Program-made: the position numbers and the translations under genes
Shown here: positions 8,301 through 16,800 of the stretch, in pieces
How the letters are laid out: each line of letters starts with the position of its first letter
Numbering within the stretch: the first letter of the stretch is position 1
Assembly (NCBI GenBank): GCA_023444765.1
Contig: JAEXLY010000179.1
Span: forward strand, 1 to 18,235
Direction of reading: 5' to 3'
DNA: 18,235 nucleotides
Source of the DNA: Pseudomonadota bacterium
GTDB lineage: Bacteria; Pseudomonadota; Gammaproteobacteria; Xanthomonadales; Xanthomonadaceae
Notes under the pieces: generated by a model
What the model saw: only the letters and a program-made list of their open reading frames with translations
The model's database searches: none
What the model was told of the DNA's origin: nothing

Positions 8301-8575
8301 CCGCGGCATGGTTGACGGGTCCGGGCGTCGGCATCGCCGGGCTGCGCACCGCGCACGGCCCGCTCGCCTACCGCCTGCGGCACGACGATGCGGGGCTGCT
8401 GCTGGAGGTGGACGACGGGGGACTGCGTCTTCCCGAAGGCGGCCTGGTGCTGCCGTGGCCGCTCGAGGGCGGGCCGGCGGGGCTGGATGTCGAGACAGGA
8501 GAGGCCCGGCTGGAGGGCGACGAGGTGAGGGTGCTGGGGCTGCCGGCGCGGGTCAGGATCGGCGTGCGCCGGTAG
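5366..8575 (+). CDS. Secreted modular glycosidase-like protein: carbohydrate-binding fold, F5/8 type C domain, (alpha/alpha)6 catalytic-type domain
   Basis: From ATG 5366 the protein has 1069 residues; ATG 5351 and ATG 5387 are alternatives and none has a clear Shine-Dalgarno sequence. A signal peptide (RILAKALLAFAAC to TVAAA) predicts export. Residues about 50-206 look like a galactose-binding-like beta-sandwich (LDGFEDAAPW; DNDLQFKLVDASG; CFDTLTFEVLP). About 211-331 resemble an F5/8 type C (discoidin) domain (AVDGSTATAW; LVLDLGQ). A beta-rich stretch follows (about 335-580). The rest resembles a six-hairpin glycosidase, with WIRDG (648-652), PENDSHGQ (Glu699, Asp701, His703) and GDDDFL, reminiscent of debranching-enzyme or GH15-like catalytic cores. 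A beta-rich C-terminus closes it. I cannot assign a CAZy family or substrate. It follows the repeat array, so it probably has its own promoter. Confidence 0.75.
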   Translation: MTDRRSAMYTRPVRILAKALLAFAACASAATVAAAPHVADEAVFVPEPPRLLDGFEDAAPWRVVASDQVSGSVRTAAGAQGRALCLDYDFNGVSGHVGIQRDLPMTYPDNYRFSFQLQGDSPDNDLQFKLVDASGDNVWWVNRSRHRFPRQWTPVQYRRRHIDKAWGPGPDRVLRSSARLEFTVYNNAGGRGSVCFDTLTFEVLPAMDDSPLRASAIATAGDATLAVDGSTATAWNADVSPLPQRLVLDLGQVREFGGLWLRWNGGLHASRYRVSLSDDGAVWRDVRRVEQGDGGEDWIALPESEARYVALDLLDGPGQRYALAEIAVQPLAFAASDNDFIAAIAARSRTGLYPRGFSGQQPYWTILGLDGGTQQGLIGEDGAIEVARGGFSVEPFVLVDGALVTWHDVRTRQSLQEGYLPIPGVHWARDDLQLDITAFAHGDADSSRLVARYRLSNPGGKARDYTLALAVRPFQVNPPSQFLNTRGGVSQIRALSIDGGTVSVDGRPRVFAKQLPTTAFATTFDAGMAVSHLHERRPPASRSVVDPVGLASGALLYRMRLAPWETRTIDIMVPMTGHAALARRWWDAAALQAETADLWRGRLDQVVLQVPPAGQALADTLRTSLAHMLVSRIGPRLQPGTRSYSRSWIRDGAMISEALLRMGRPEVVREYLEWYAPYQFDSGKVPCCVDDRGSDPVPENDSHGQLIFTVAEYWRYTGDDDFLARMWPHVEGAYRYMEQLRLSERTASNRRVNPAFYGMMPASISHEGYSAKPMHSYWDNFWTLRGYKDAVLIAQALGREQDARRMAASRDRFHGDLVDSLRAATRLHGIDFLPGAAELGDFDPTSTTIALAPGGEQERLPQDLLHGTFERYWQHFGARRDGTLAWTDYSPYEWRNVGAFIRLGWRERANEAVEWFFADRAPQAWNQWGEVVSRTPRTPFFLGDLPHAWVGSDFVRAALDMFAHPRERDDSLVLAAGVPAAWLTGPGVGIAGLRTAHGPLAYRLRHDDAGLLLEVDDGGLRLPEGGLVLPWPLEGGPAGLDVETGEARLEGDEVRVLGLPARVRIGVRR

Positions 8576-8580
8576 CCGGC

Positions 8581-8597
8581 CCGCCGCCTGCCGGCGG
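8581..8597. terminator. GC-rich hairpin after the modular glycosidase gene
   Basis: CCGCCG and CGGCGG form a six-base stem with a five-base loop, starting 6 bp after the stop codon at 8575. There is no U-tract, so termination is only a possibility. The gap up to 8651 holds nothing else that I can support except the ribosome-binding site of the next gene. Confidence 0.3.
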
Positions 8598-8651
8598 ACG
8601 GTCACCGGACCGCCCGGGCCGAATTGCTAGCCTGCGTGCCGGAGCCCATCC

Positions 8652-9329
8652 ATGTGCGGACGCATGACACATCCACACGCGCACTCCATCGCCCTGTGGC
8701 CGCTGCCCCTGGCCATCGCGGTGCTGTTCACGACGGCGGCGCACCTGGGGCTGTGGCTGTCGATCCGCGACGGCTACGTCGAGTCCTGCGTGCCGATGCT
8801 GGAAGGCTGCACCTCGATCAGCCGCGCCGCACGCCACGGGCTGGGCAACCACCTGTTCCGGCTGCTGGTGCTGCCCTGCGCGCTGCTGGTGTGGCTGCAC
8901 TGGTGGCTGGCCGGACGCTGGCTCGGTCGCGGCTGGGGGGACGTGGCCTGGCTGGGCGGAATCGCCGCCGTCGCGCTGGCCGTGTACGCCACCTTCCTGG
9001 GCACCGATGGCGACACGTACCGGTTCCTGCGCCGCTACGGCGTGGTGTGCTTCTTCGGCTTCGGCTACCTCGCCCAGCTCCGGTTCCTGCACGGCGCGGC
9101 CAGGGCCGCACCGCGCAGCGGCCTCGTACGGGTGATGCTGGCGGTCAGCGCGACGATGCTGCTGCTGGGCGTTGCCAATGTCGCCGCCACCGCGCTCGTG
9201 GGCGACGCGCGGTTGCAGGACCGGATCGAGAACGCGCTGGAGTGGCAGCTGGGCTGGCTGCTCGCGGGCTGGTACCTGCTGCACGCGGCACTGTGGCGGC
9301 GGCTGCAGTTGCGGATCGCGCTGGCGTAG
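8652..9329 (+). CDS. Six-transmembrane-helix membrane protein, Frag1/DRAM-like, function unknown
   Basis: A 225-residue inner-membrane protein of unknown function. Hydrophobic segments are at about 15-36, 68-87, 98-117, 129-146, 159-182 and 197-216, giving six helices. The first extracytoplasmic loop carries two Cys residues (ESCVPMLEGCTSISRAAR, 44-61), which could form a disulfide. The SISRAARHG stretch followed by a helix resembles Frag1/DRAM/Sfk1-type proteins, but this is weak recognition. ATG 8652 is supported by GGAG at 8641-8644 with seven-base spacing; ATG 8664 is a possible alternative. It runs in the same direction as the glycosidase gene and ends convergently with eda. Nothing in the sequence links it to sugar metabolism. 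Confidence 0.7.
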   Translation: MCGRMTHPHAHSIALWPLPLAIAVLFTTAAHLGLWLSIRDGYVESCVPMLEGCTSISRAARHGLGNHLFRLLVLPCALLVWLHWWLAGRWLGRGWGDVAWLGGIAAVALAVYATFLGTDGDTYRFLRRYGVVCFFGFGYLAQLRFLHGAARAAPRSGLVRVMLAVSATMLLLGVANVAATALVGDARLQDRIENALEWQLGWLLAGWYLLHAALWRRLQLRIALA

Positions 9330-9337
9330 CCGCGCAG

Positions 9338-9359
9338 CCCGGCCGAGGTCGCGGCCGGG
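9338..9359. terminator. Bidirectional hairpin between convergent genes
   Basis: CCCGGCCG (9338-9345) and CGGCCGGG (9352-9359) pair perfectly around a six-base loop. The hairpin sits in the 39-bp gap between the membrane protein gene (plus) and eda (minus), where a shared terminator is expected. There is no U-tract on either strand, as is usual in GC-rich genomes. Confidence 0.55.
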
Positions 9360-9368
9360 TGCCGGATC

Positions 9369-10025
9369 CTAGGCGCGGGCGGCCGCGATGATGGCCGCCG
9401 CCTTCGCCGCGCTCTCGCGCACCTTGTTCCACTCGCCAGCGGCCAGCCACTCCTTCGGCACCATCCAGGAGCCACCGACGCACAGCACGTTCGGCTGGGC
9501 CAGGAACTCGGCCGCATTGGCCTCGCTGATGCCGCCGGTCGGGCACAGCTTCAGTCCGGCGACCGGGCCGGCCAGGCCCTTGAGCATCGCCAGGCCCCCG
9601 ACCGCGTTGGCGGGGAACAGCTTGCAGCAGCGGAACCCGTGCGCCATCAGCTGCAGGAACTCGGTGGGCGTGGCGCCGCCGGGCACGGCCGGAATGGGCG
9701 CGCGCGCAAGCGCCTCGGCCAACGGCGCCGGCGTGCCCGGTGTCACCAGGAAATCGGCGCCGGCGTCCGCCGACTGGCGGATGTGATCTGCGGTGAGCAC
9801 CGTGCCCGCGCCGATGACGATGTCCGGCAGCTCCTTCTTCAGCGCCGCGAGCGTCTCGAGCGCGGCCGGGGTGCGCAGGGTCAGCTCCAGGGAAGTCAGG
9901 CCGCCTTCGAGCAGGGCCTCCGCAATGCGGCGGCCCTGGTCGACGCTGTCGACGGTGATCACGGGCAGGATGCCGGCGTCGCGCAGGTACTGCTCGGCGC
10001 GGTTCTGGAGCGATTCGATGGTCAT
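9369..10025 (-). CDS. eda: KDPG aldolase (2-keto-3-deoxy-6-phosphogluconate aldolase)
   Basis: This enzyme cleaves 2-keto-3-deoxy-6-phosphogluconate to pyruvate and glyceraldehyde-3-phosphate, the last step of the Entner-Doudoroff pathway, in the cytoplasm. The 218-residue length matches the family (about 210). The class I aldolase residues are present: Glu47 in SLELTLRT with Arg51, and the Schiff-base Lys135 in CCKLFPA. The phosphate-binding region LCPTGGIS and the C-terminal CVGGSWMVP are intact. It is the last gene of the minus-strand operon, 102 bp after edd, a gap with no gene. The start is the first ATG of the frame that retains the usual N-terminal helix; no clear Shine-Dalgarno sequence is seen. 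The convergent hairpin at 9338-9359 follows it. Confidence 0.96.
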   Translation of the reverse strand: MTIESLQNRAEQYLRDAGILPVITVDSVDQGRRIAEALLEGGLTSLELTLRTPAALETLAALKKELPDIVIGAGTVLTADHIRQSADAGADFLVTPGTPAPLAEALARAPIPAVPGGATPTEFLQLMAHGFRCCKLFPANAVGGLAMLKGLAGPVAGLKLCPTGGISEANAAEFLAQPNVLCVGGSWMVPKEWLAAGEWNKVRESAAKAAAIIAAARA

Positions 10026-10127
10026 GGGCGGATGGCTGCTCGAGGAAGGACTAGATGCGTGGAGGAGTGCCGGCGGGCGAAGCCGCGACGCGCCGGGACG
10101 ACTGGCCCCGTCGGCACGGCTCCGCCG

Positions 10128-12044
<1,917 letters not shown>

Positions 12045-12086
12045 GGGGTCTAGGCTGTCCCTGTCTGTGGCGCGCCGACCGGTGGG

Positions 12087-12833
12087 TCAGGGGCACCAGT
12101 GGATGTGCAGCGGCGCGCCCGGGGTGAGGAACGCGATGCGTGCGGGATACTCGAGCGGATCGTCGCCGCCCAGCACGCGCTCGAGCAGCTTGCGCTTGCT
12201 CTCGCCGCGGATCAGCAGCAGGCGGGTATGGGCCGGCGCCAGCCCCGCCGGGGTCAGGCTGATGCGGCGCAGGAACCTGCCCGCGCCCGGACAGCCGGTG
12301 GCGTCGACCTGGACATAGGGCGCCCGCGACTGCAGCGCCGACTCGAGATTGTGCATGCGCGGAAACAGCGACGCGGTGTGGCCGTCCTCGCCCATGCCCA
12401 GCACGACCACGCCGGGTGGCGTCTGCGCATGCAGGTTGGCCGCGCTCACCGCTTCCTCGATGCTGCGCCCGGGGCGGGTGATGTTCTCGAAGCGTGCGGC
12501 GGCCGCACGGTCGTGGAGCAGCGATTCGCGGATCAGGCGGGAATTGCTGTCGGGGTCGTCAGGCAGCAGCCATCGTTCGTCCACCAGGGCCACGTCCACC
12601 CGCGCCCAGTCCAGCGGCGCCTTGGCCAGCGCCTGGTAGACCGGCGCCGGGGTGCTGCCGCCGGACAGCAGCAGGCGCGCACGCGGCCTGTCCTGCAGGT
12701 CGCGGCCCAGCACCGAGGAGATCGCCACCGCCGCACCCCAGGTCCACTGGGTCAGCGACTCGTAGGCGTGCATCTGCACGGCAGGCGCGCGCGCGGTGTC
12801 GGTGACCTCTGGACGGGCGTCGTGCGTGCTCAT
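12087..12833 (-). CDS. pgl: 6-phosphogluconolactonase (DevB/SOL type)
   Basis: This enzyme hydrolyses 6-phosphogluconolactone, the Zwf product, to 6-phosphogluconate. The 248-residue length is normal for the DevB/SOL family. Motifs seen are LLLSGGSTPAPVYQAL (phosphate-binding loop), VALVDERWL, DSNSRLIRESLL and the signature VVLGMGEDGHTASLFP. No signal peptide is present. The ATG overlaps the glk stop codon as ATGA, implying translational coupling. Its position between glk and edd fits its biochemical role in the oxidative branch feeding Edd. Confidence 0.94.
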   Translation of the reverse strand: MSTHDARPEVTDTARAPAVQMHAYESLTQWTWGAAVAISSVLGRDLQDRPRARLLLSGGSTPAPVYQALAKAPLDWARVDVALVDERWLLPDDPDSNSRLIRESLLHDRAAAARFENITRPGRSIEEAVSAANLHAQTPPGVVVLGMGEDGHTASLFPRMHNLESALQSRAPYVQVDATGCPGAGRFLRRISLTPAGLAPAHTRLLLIRGESKRKLLERVLGGDDPLEYPARIAFLTPGAPLHIHWCP

Positions 12834-13843
12834 GGAGCCTGCGCCTCCAGCGCCTCCAGCGCCTCGCGGCGCGCGATGGCGGCCGCGCCGAGCAGGCCGG
12901 CGTGGGGGTGCAGGACGGCCAGCGAGGGCACGCGCGCCATCGCCGGAGAGAAGCGGCCCTTGTGCTCGAAGCGCTGGCGGAAGCCGGAATGCTGGAGTGC
13001 GTCGAGCATCTTCGGCACCACGCCGCCGGTCAGGAAGACGCCGTCCCAGGCGCCGAGGGTGAGCACGAGGTCGCCGGACACCGCGCCGAACACCGCGCAG
13101 AACACATCGACCGCGCGCATGCAGCGCGGGTCGCCCGCCTGCGCGCGGGCGGTGACGTCGGCCGGCTGCAGCGGGCCGGGATCCTCGCCCGCGATCTCGC
13201 TGAGCGCGCGGTGGATGTTGACCAGTCCCGGACCGCAGATCAGGCGCTCGTTCGAGACGCGGCCGAACTGCGCCGACAGCTGCGCCAGGATCGCCAGCTC
13301 CTCGGGCGTGCCCGGCGCGAAGCTGGCGTGGCCGCCCTCGGTCTCAAGCGGGAACTGCCGGCCCTCGCGGATCATCAGCGCGCCGACGCCCAGGCCGGTG
13401 CCCGGGCCGAGGATGGCGTAGGTGCGGTGCCGGGGCGTGCTTTCCGGCGTCCAGGTTGCGGCGCCGATGGGCACCACATCGCTGGCGTGGAGCAGCGGAA
13501 TGGCCATGGCCTGCGCGGCGAAGTCGTTGACCAGGCTGACGCGGTCGAAGCCGAGCTGCGCCTGGGTGCGCTGCCGCGAGATGACCCAGGGATGGTTGGT
13601 GATGCGCGCCTCGTCCCCGTCCACGCGGCCGGCCACCGCGAACACGCCGTGGCGGATGCCGGCATCGGCCTGTCCGGTCTCGACCAGGTAGTGGCGTGCG
13701 GTTTCGGACAGCGAGGGAAAGTCGGCGACCGCGAAGCGCTGCACGCTGTCGACGAGCAGCGGCGGGTCGGCCGCCGGGTCGGCCAGTGCGAAGCGGGCGT
13801 TGGTGCCGCCGATGTCCGCCAGCAGGATGCGGGTGGCGCTCAT
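12830..13843 (-). CDS. glk: Glucokinase
   Basis: This is an ATP-dependent glucokinase of the bacterial Glk family that would phosphorylate free cytosolic glucose to glucose-6-phosphate. It has 337 residues, slightly longer than E. coli Glk. Visible motifs are LLADIGGTNARFAL (phosphate-1 loop near the N-terminus), LVNDFAAQAMAIP with the catalytic-type Asp, ILGPGTGLGVGAL, ETEGGHASFAPGTPEE and the C-terminal VFLTGGVVPKM. The start chosen is the ATG overlapping the zwf stop as ATGA; longer upstream frames are shadow of zwf. Lying directly between zwf and pgl, it supplies the substrate of Zwf, and its co-transcription with a beta-glucosidase implies glucose released inside the cell. Confidence 0.95.
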   Translation of the reverse strand: MSATRILLADIGGTNARFALADPAADPPLLVDSVQRFAVADFPSLSETARHYLVETGQADAGIRHGVFAVAGRVDGDEARITNHPWVISRQRTQAQLGFDRVSLVNDFAAQAMAIPLLHASDVVPIGAATWTPESTPRHRTYAILGPGTGLGVGALMIREGRQFPLETEGGHASFAPGTPEELAILAQLSAQFGRVSNERLICGPGLVNIHRALSEIAGEDPGPLQPADVTARAQAGDPRCMRAVDVFCAVFGAVSGDLVLTLGAWDGVFLTGGVVPKMLDALQHSGFRQRFEHKGRFSPAMARVPSLAVLHPHAGLLGAAAIARREALEALEAQAP

Positions 13844-15273
13844 CCGCGGCTGCCCGCCCTGCCCACGGTCCGCGGCAGGAAACCAGACGCGCCGGCCGGG
13901 CCCCAGGAGCCGGCGGGGTAGTCGTGGATCGGGGTGCCCGACTTCCGCCAGGCATCGCTGATGCTGTCGATCCAGCGCCACTGCGCTTCGACTTCGTCGT
14001 CGCGCACGAACAGGGTCTGGTCGCCCTTGAGCGCGTCGATCATCAGGCGTTCGTAGGCGATGCGTCGCTTGGGCGGCAGCATGGCCAGGTCCAACGACAT
14101 CGGCAGCAGTTCGGTCGCGCCCCATTCGGGCGCGGCCAGCGAACCCATCAGGCCCAGCTCGATGGTTTCCTCGGGCTGCAGGCGCATGCGCAGGCTGTTG
14201 GGGCGGGCGTGTTCGCGATCGGGGCGGTCGAACACCCAGTGCGTGACCGGCTTGAAGTTCACCAGCACCTCGGTGGTGCGCGAGGGCATGCGCTTGCCCG
14301 TCACCAGGCGGAACGGCACCCCGGCCCAGCGCCAGTTGTCGATCCAGGCGCGCAGTCCGACAAAGGTTTCGACAGCGCTGTCAGCCAAAAAACCCTTGGC
14401 AGCCGCGCCGTCGACCACGCCGGCCGTGTAGCGCCCGCGAATGCTGTCGCTGGCGGCCTCGGTCGCGGTCATCGGACGCAGCGCGCGCAGGACCTTGCGC
14501 TTCTCGTCGCGCACGCTGTCGGCATCGAGCGCGGCGGGCGGCTCCATCGCGATCAGCGCCAGCAGCTGCAGCATGTGGTTCTGCACCATGTCGCGCAGCG
14601 CGCCGTAGTCGGCGTAGTAGCCCTCGCGCCCGTCCACGCCGGCGGTCTCGGCGACCAGGATGTCCACCGACTCGATGCAGCGGTTGTCCCACACCGCCTC
14701 GAGCAGGGTGTTGCCGAAGCGCAGCGCGAGCAGGTTCTGCACCGGCGCCTTGCCCAGGTAATGGGCGATGCGGAAGATCCGCGACTCGTCCAGCGCAGAC
14801 TTGAGCGTGGCGTCGATCTCGCGCGCCGAGGGCAGGTCGTGGCCGATCGGCTTCTCCAGCACCAGGCGCGAGGGCGGCTCCAGCAGGCCCGCGGCCTTGA
14901 GGCCCAGGCACGCGGACTCGAACAGGTTCGGCGGCGTGGACAGGTAGCTCACCGCCGGACGGTCCGCGTAACGCGAGAGCGTGGCCGCCATGCCGTCGAC
15001 GTCGTTGAGGTTGAGCGGGTGGTAGTGGATCCGCCCGAGCAGGTTGTCGAGCGCGCCGTTGCTGCGCGCCTCGCCGCCGATGCGCTCGCGCAGCCAGGCG
15101 CGGAAGGCGTCGTCGTCGTGCGGCGTGCGGCCGATGGCGACGACGCGGAAGTCCTCCGGCAGCAGCCTGTCGCGCAGCAGGTGCAGCAGTGAGGGGAACA
15201 GGTAGCGTTGAGCCAGGTCGCCAGTGGCGCCGAACAGCAGGAGTGAGTCGTGCATTGACGCCCGCGTTGCCAT
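13840..15273 (-). CDS. zwf: Glucose-6-phosphate 1-dehydrogenase with an altered active-site signature
   Basis: This enzyme would oxidise glucose-6-phosphate to 6-phosphogluconolactone with NAD(P)+. The 477-residue length is normal. The Rossmann motif LLFGATGDLAQ is near the N-terminus, followed by LVLEKPIGHDL and the substrate-binding segment RIAHYLGKA (168-176), with His171, Lys175 and the likely catalytic His233 in MVQNHM. The family signature is normally DHYLGK followed by Glu/Gln/Lys; here the Asp is Ala170 (GCC at 14764-14766, complement) and the last position is Ala176. That Asp pairs with the catalytic His in characterised enzymes, so reduced or altered activity is possible. The start overlaps the beta-glucosidase stop as TGATG; ATG 15255 (MHDSLLLFGATG) is a good alternative. 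The stop overlaps glk. Confidence 0.92.
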   Translation of the reverse strand: MATRASMHDSLLLFGATGDLAQRYLFPSLLHLLRDRLLPEDFRVVAIGRTPHDDDAFRAWLRERIGGEARSNGALDNLLGRIHYHPLNLNDVDGMAATLSRYADRPAVSYLSTPPNLFESACLGLKAAGLLEPPSRLVLEKPIGHDLPSAREIDATLKSALDESRIFRIAHYLGKAPVQNLLALRFGNTLLEAVWDNRCIESVDILVAETAGVDGREGYYADYGALRDMVQNHMLQLLALIAMEPPAALDADSVRDEKRKVLRALRPMTATEAASDSIRGRYTAGVVDGAAAKGFLADSAVETFVGLRAWIDNWRWAGVPFRLVTGKRMPSRTTEVLVNFKPVTHWVFDRPDREHARPNSLRMRLQPEETIELGLMGSLAAPEWGATELLPMSLDLAMLPPKRRIAYERLMIDALKGDQTLFVRDDEVEAQWRWIDSISDAWRKSGTPIHDYPAGSWGPAGASGFLPRTVGRAGSRG

Positions 15274-16646
15274 CAGTAGGGAAGGGGATCGGACAGGCTT
15301 CGCCCGTGGCTCCGAATAATGCCAGAGTACCAGCGCGCGCTGTCCTTCGGGGTGCGCTCGAGCGTCCCGTAGTCGACGTGGATGATACCGAACCGCTTCG
15401 AATAGCCCAGCGACCACTCCAGGTTGTCCAGCAGCGACCACGCCATGTAGCCACGGACGTCCACGCCAGCGGCGATCGCGTCGTGGATCGCACGCAGATG
15501 CTTTCGCAAGTAATCAATTCGCAGCGGGTCGCGCACGCGTCCGCCTTCGGCCACCGGCGGGTCGAAGAAGGCCGCGCCGTTCTCGGTGATGTAGACCGGC
15601 AGCTCGCCATAGCTCCGCTTGAACCACAGCAGCAGTTCGGTCAGCCCCCGCGGGAAGACTTCCCAGCCGGTTTCGGTATACGTGCCCTGCGGCTGGCGCA
15701 GCACCTCCGTCCTCTGCGGGTAGCTGTCGCCGTCGGCGGTCACGCTGCGCGTGTAGTAGTTGATGCCGACGAAATCGAGCGGCTGCCGGATCAGTTCGAA
15801 GTCGGCAGCGGGGAAGTCCGGCCAGGCATCGCCGAAGATGTCCTTCAACTCCGGCGGGTAATGGCCCAGCAGCGCCGGGTGCAGGAACTGCTCGTTCATG
15901 TACGCATGCGCCCGGCGGACCGCAGCCGCGTCCCGGGGCGAATCGCTGGCGGGGTACTTGGGTTCGATGTTCACCACCAGGCCGATCTCGTGCGCACCCT
16001 CGGCGCGATAGGCCTGCACGGCCGCGCCGTGGGCACGCATCAGGTTGTGCGCGGCGATGGGCGCCTCGTAGCGGCTGCGGTGTCCCGGCGCGAGTGCCCC
16101 GTGGAGGTAGCCGCCGTCGGTGACGACCCAGGGCTCGTTGAGCGTCACCCACTTCTTCACCCGGCCATCGAGCGCGCGGTAGAGGACGCGTCCGTACTCG
16201 GCGAACCAGTCCGCGCAGTCGCGGTTGAGCCAGCCGCCGCGGTCGTCCAGTGCCGCAGGCAGGTCCCAGTGGTAGAGGGTGAGCAGGGGTTCGATTCCGT
16301 TGGCGAGCAGTTCGTCGACCAGGCGCGAATAGAAGTCCAGGCCCGCCTGGTTCACACGCCCCGTGCCCTCCGGCAGGATCCGCGACCACGAGACGCTGAA
16401 CCGGTAGGCCTGCAGCCCCAGTTCGCGCATCAGGCGCACGTCGTCCTTCCAGCGGTGGTAGTGGTCGCAGGCCACGTCGCCGGTGTCGCCGTTGAGGGTC
16501 ATGCCCGGGGTATGCGCGAACCGGGTCCAGATGCTGGGACCTGCGCCGTCGGCCAGTGGGGACCCCTCGATCTGGTGGGCGGCGGTGGCCGCGCCCCAGA
16601 GGAAGCCCTCGGGGAAGCGGAAGTCCTGGGGGGAGGGGGTGCTCAT
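15273..16646 (-). CDS. GH1 beta-glucosidase (cytoplasmic)
   Basis: A family 1 glycoside hydrolase of 457 residues, the usual single-domain bacterial length. It would hydrolyse short beta-glucosides to glucose by the retaining mechanism. The N-terminal GH1 signature FPEGFLWGAATAAHQIEG (11-28) is intact. The acid/base Glu171 is in TLNEP and the nucleophile Glu355 in YITENG; NYYTRS and the aglycone-site segment WSLLDNLEWSLGYSKRFG are also present. There is no signal peptide, so it acts on imported oligosaccharides. It is the first gene of the operon that continues with zwf, glk, pgl, edd and eda, an order tying glucose release to immediate phosphorylation and Entner-Doudoroff breakdown. An operator-like site lies 37 bp upstream. 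Exact linkage preference (beta-1,2, 1,3 or 1,4) cannot be read. Confidence 0.95.
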   Translation of the reverse strand: MSTPSPQDFRFPEGFLWGAATAAHQIEGSPLADGAGPSIWTRFAHTPGMTLNGDTGDVACDHYHRWKDDVRLMRELGLQAYRFSVSWSRILPEGTGRVNQAGLDFYSRLVDELLANGIEPLLTLYHWDLPAALDDRGGWLNRDCADWFAEYGRVLYRALDGRVKKWVTLNEPWVVTDGGYLHGALAPGHRSRYEAPIAAHNLMRAHGAAVQAYRAEGAHEIGLVVNIEPKYPASDSPRDAAAVRRAHAYMNEQFLHPALLGHYPPELKDIFGDAWPDFPAADFELIRQPLDFVGINYYTRSVTADGDSYPQRTEVLRQPQGTYTETGWEVFPRGLTELLLWFKRSYGELPVYITENGAAFFDPPVAEGGRVRDPLRIDYLRKHLRAIHDAIAAGVDVRGYMAWSLLDNLEWSLGYSKRFGIIHVDYGTLERTPKDSARWYSGIIRSHGRSLSDPLPY

Positions 16647-16682
16647 CGGGTTCTAGCGTCCTGCAAGATGGCCAGCTCGGCG

Positions 16683-16696
16683 TGGAAACGATTACA
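16683..16696. promoter_or_regulatory. LacI-family-type operator in the divergent beta-glucosidase/ABC-ATPase region
   Basis: TGGAAACGATTACA matches the site at 27-40 at 12 of 14 positions, with an identical right half and the same central CG. It lies 37 bp upstream of the beta-glucosidase start and about 105 bp upstream of the ATPase start, so one site could regulate both divergent transcripts. On the minus strand its TGTAAT could overlap a -10 element. The sequence match is direct; regulation is inference. Confidence 0.6.
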
Positions 16697-16714
16697 TTGC
16701 GAGAGTAACGCAAT
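16696..16714. promoter_or_regulatory. Inverted repeat next to the operator
   Basis: ATTGCG (16696-16701) and CGCAAT (16709-16714) form a perfect 6-bp inverted repeat with a 7-bp spacer. It abuts the right end of the operator at 16683-16696, sharing one base. It could be a second regulator-binding site or part of the divergent promoters. The geometry differs from the LacI-type site. Confidence 0.35.
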
Positions 16715-16734
16715 CGTCCGAAGCGTAACGTCGA

Positions 16735-16755
16735 GGCCCCCGTCCATCGGGGGCC
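16735..16755 (+). promoter_or_regulatory. 5' leader hairpin upstream of the ABC ATPase gene
   Basis: GGCCCCCG (16735-16742) and CGGGGGCC (16748-16755) form a perfect eight-base stem with a five-base loop (TCCAT). It lies between the operator region and the Shine-Dalgarno of the ATPase gene, with no U-tract after it. Possible roles are transcript stabilisation or attenuation; neither is shown. Confidence 0.4.
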
Positions 16756-16790
16756 GCGGATGCCGTGGCGCGGGCGGCTGTTCCCGGCCG

Positions 16791-16795
16791 GGAGG
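16791..16795 (+). promoter_or_regulatory. Shine-Dalgarno GGAGG deciding a GTG start
   Basis: GGAGG lies five bases before GTG 16801. It supports this GTG as the start of the ABC ATPase gene rather than the in-frame ATG at 16765, which would add 12 residues (MARAAVPGREES) not typical of the family. Confidence 0.75.
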
Positions 16796-16800
16796 AAAGT

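Noticed and set aside
4781..8605. A 1274-codon open frame on the minus strand
   Set aside because: It runs antisense to the modular glycosidase and across the repeat array, has low-complexity Arg/Gln/His/Ala composition and no recognisable domain. It is a GC-bias shadow.
10026..10127. Small gene or regulatory RNA in the edd-eda gap
   Set aside because: Only short, weak GC stems and no start with a ribosome-binding site; I see nothing supportable in these 102 bases.
12830..14125. Longer glk frame starting at 14125
   Set aside because: The upstream 94 codons are antiparallel-frame shadow of zwf; the ATGA overlap at 13843 gives a normal Glk N-terminus.
13840..15441. Longer zwf starting at 15441
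   Set aside because: The extra 56 residues overlap the beta-glucosidase coding end in another frame and are unlike any Zwf N-terminus; TGATG coupling at 15273 or ATG 15255 fits better.
16735..16755. Riboswitch upstream of the ATPase gene
   Set aside because: Only a single simple hairpin is visible, with no conserved aptamer-like core, so I list it as a leader hairpin only.
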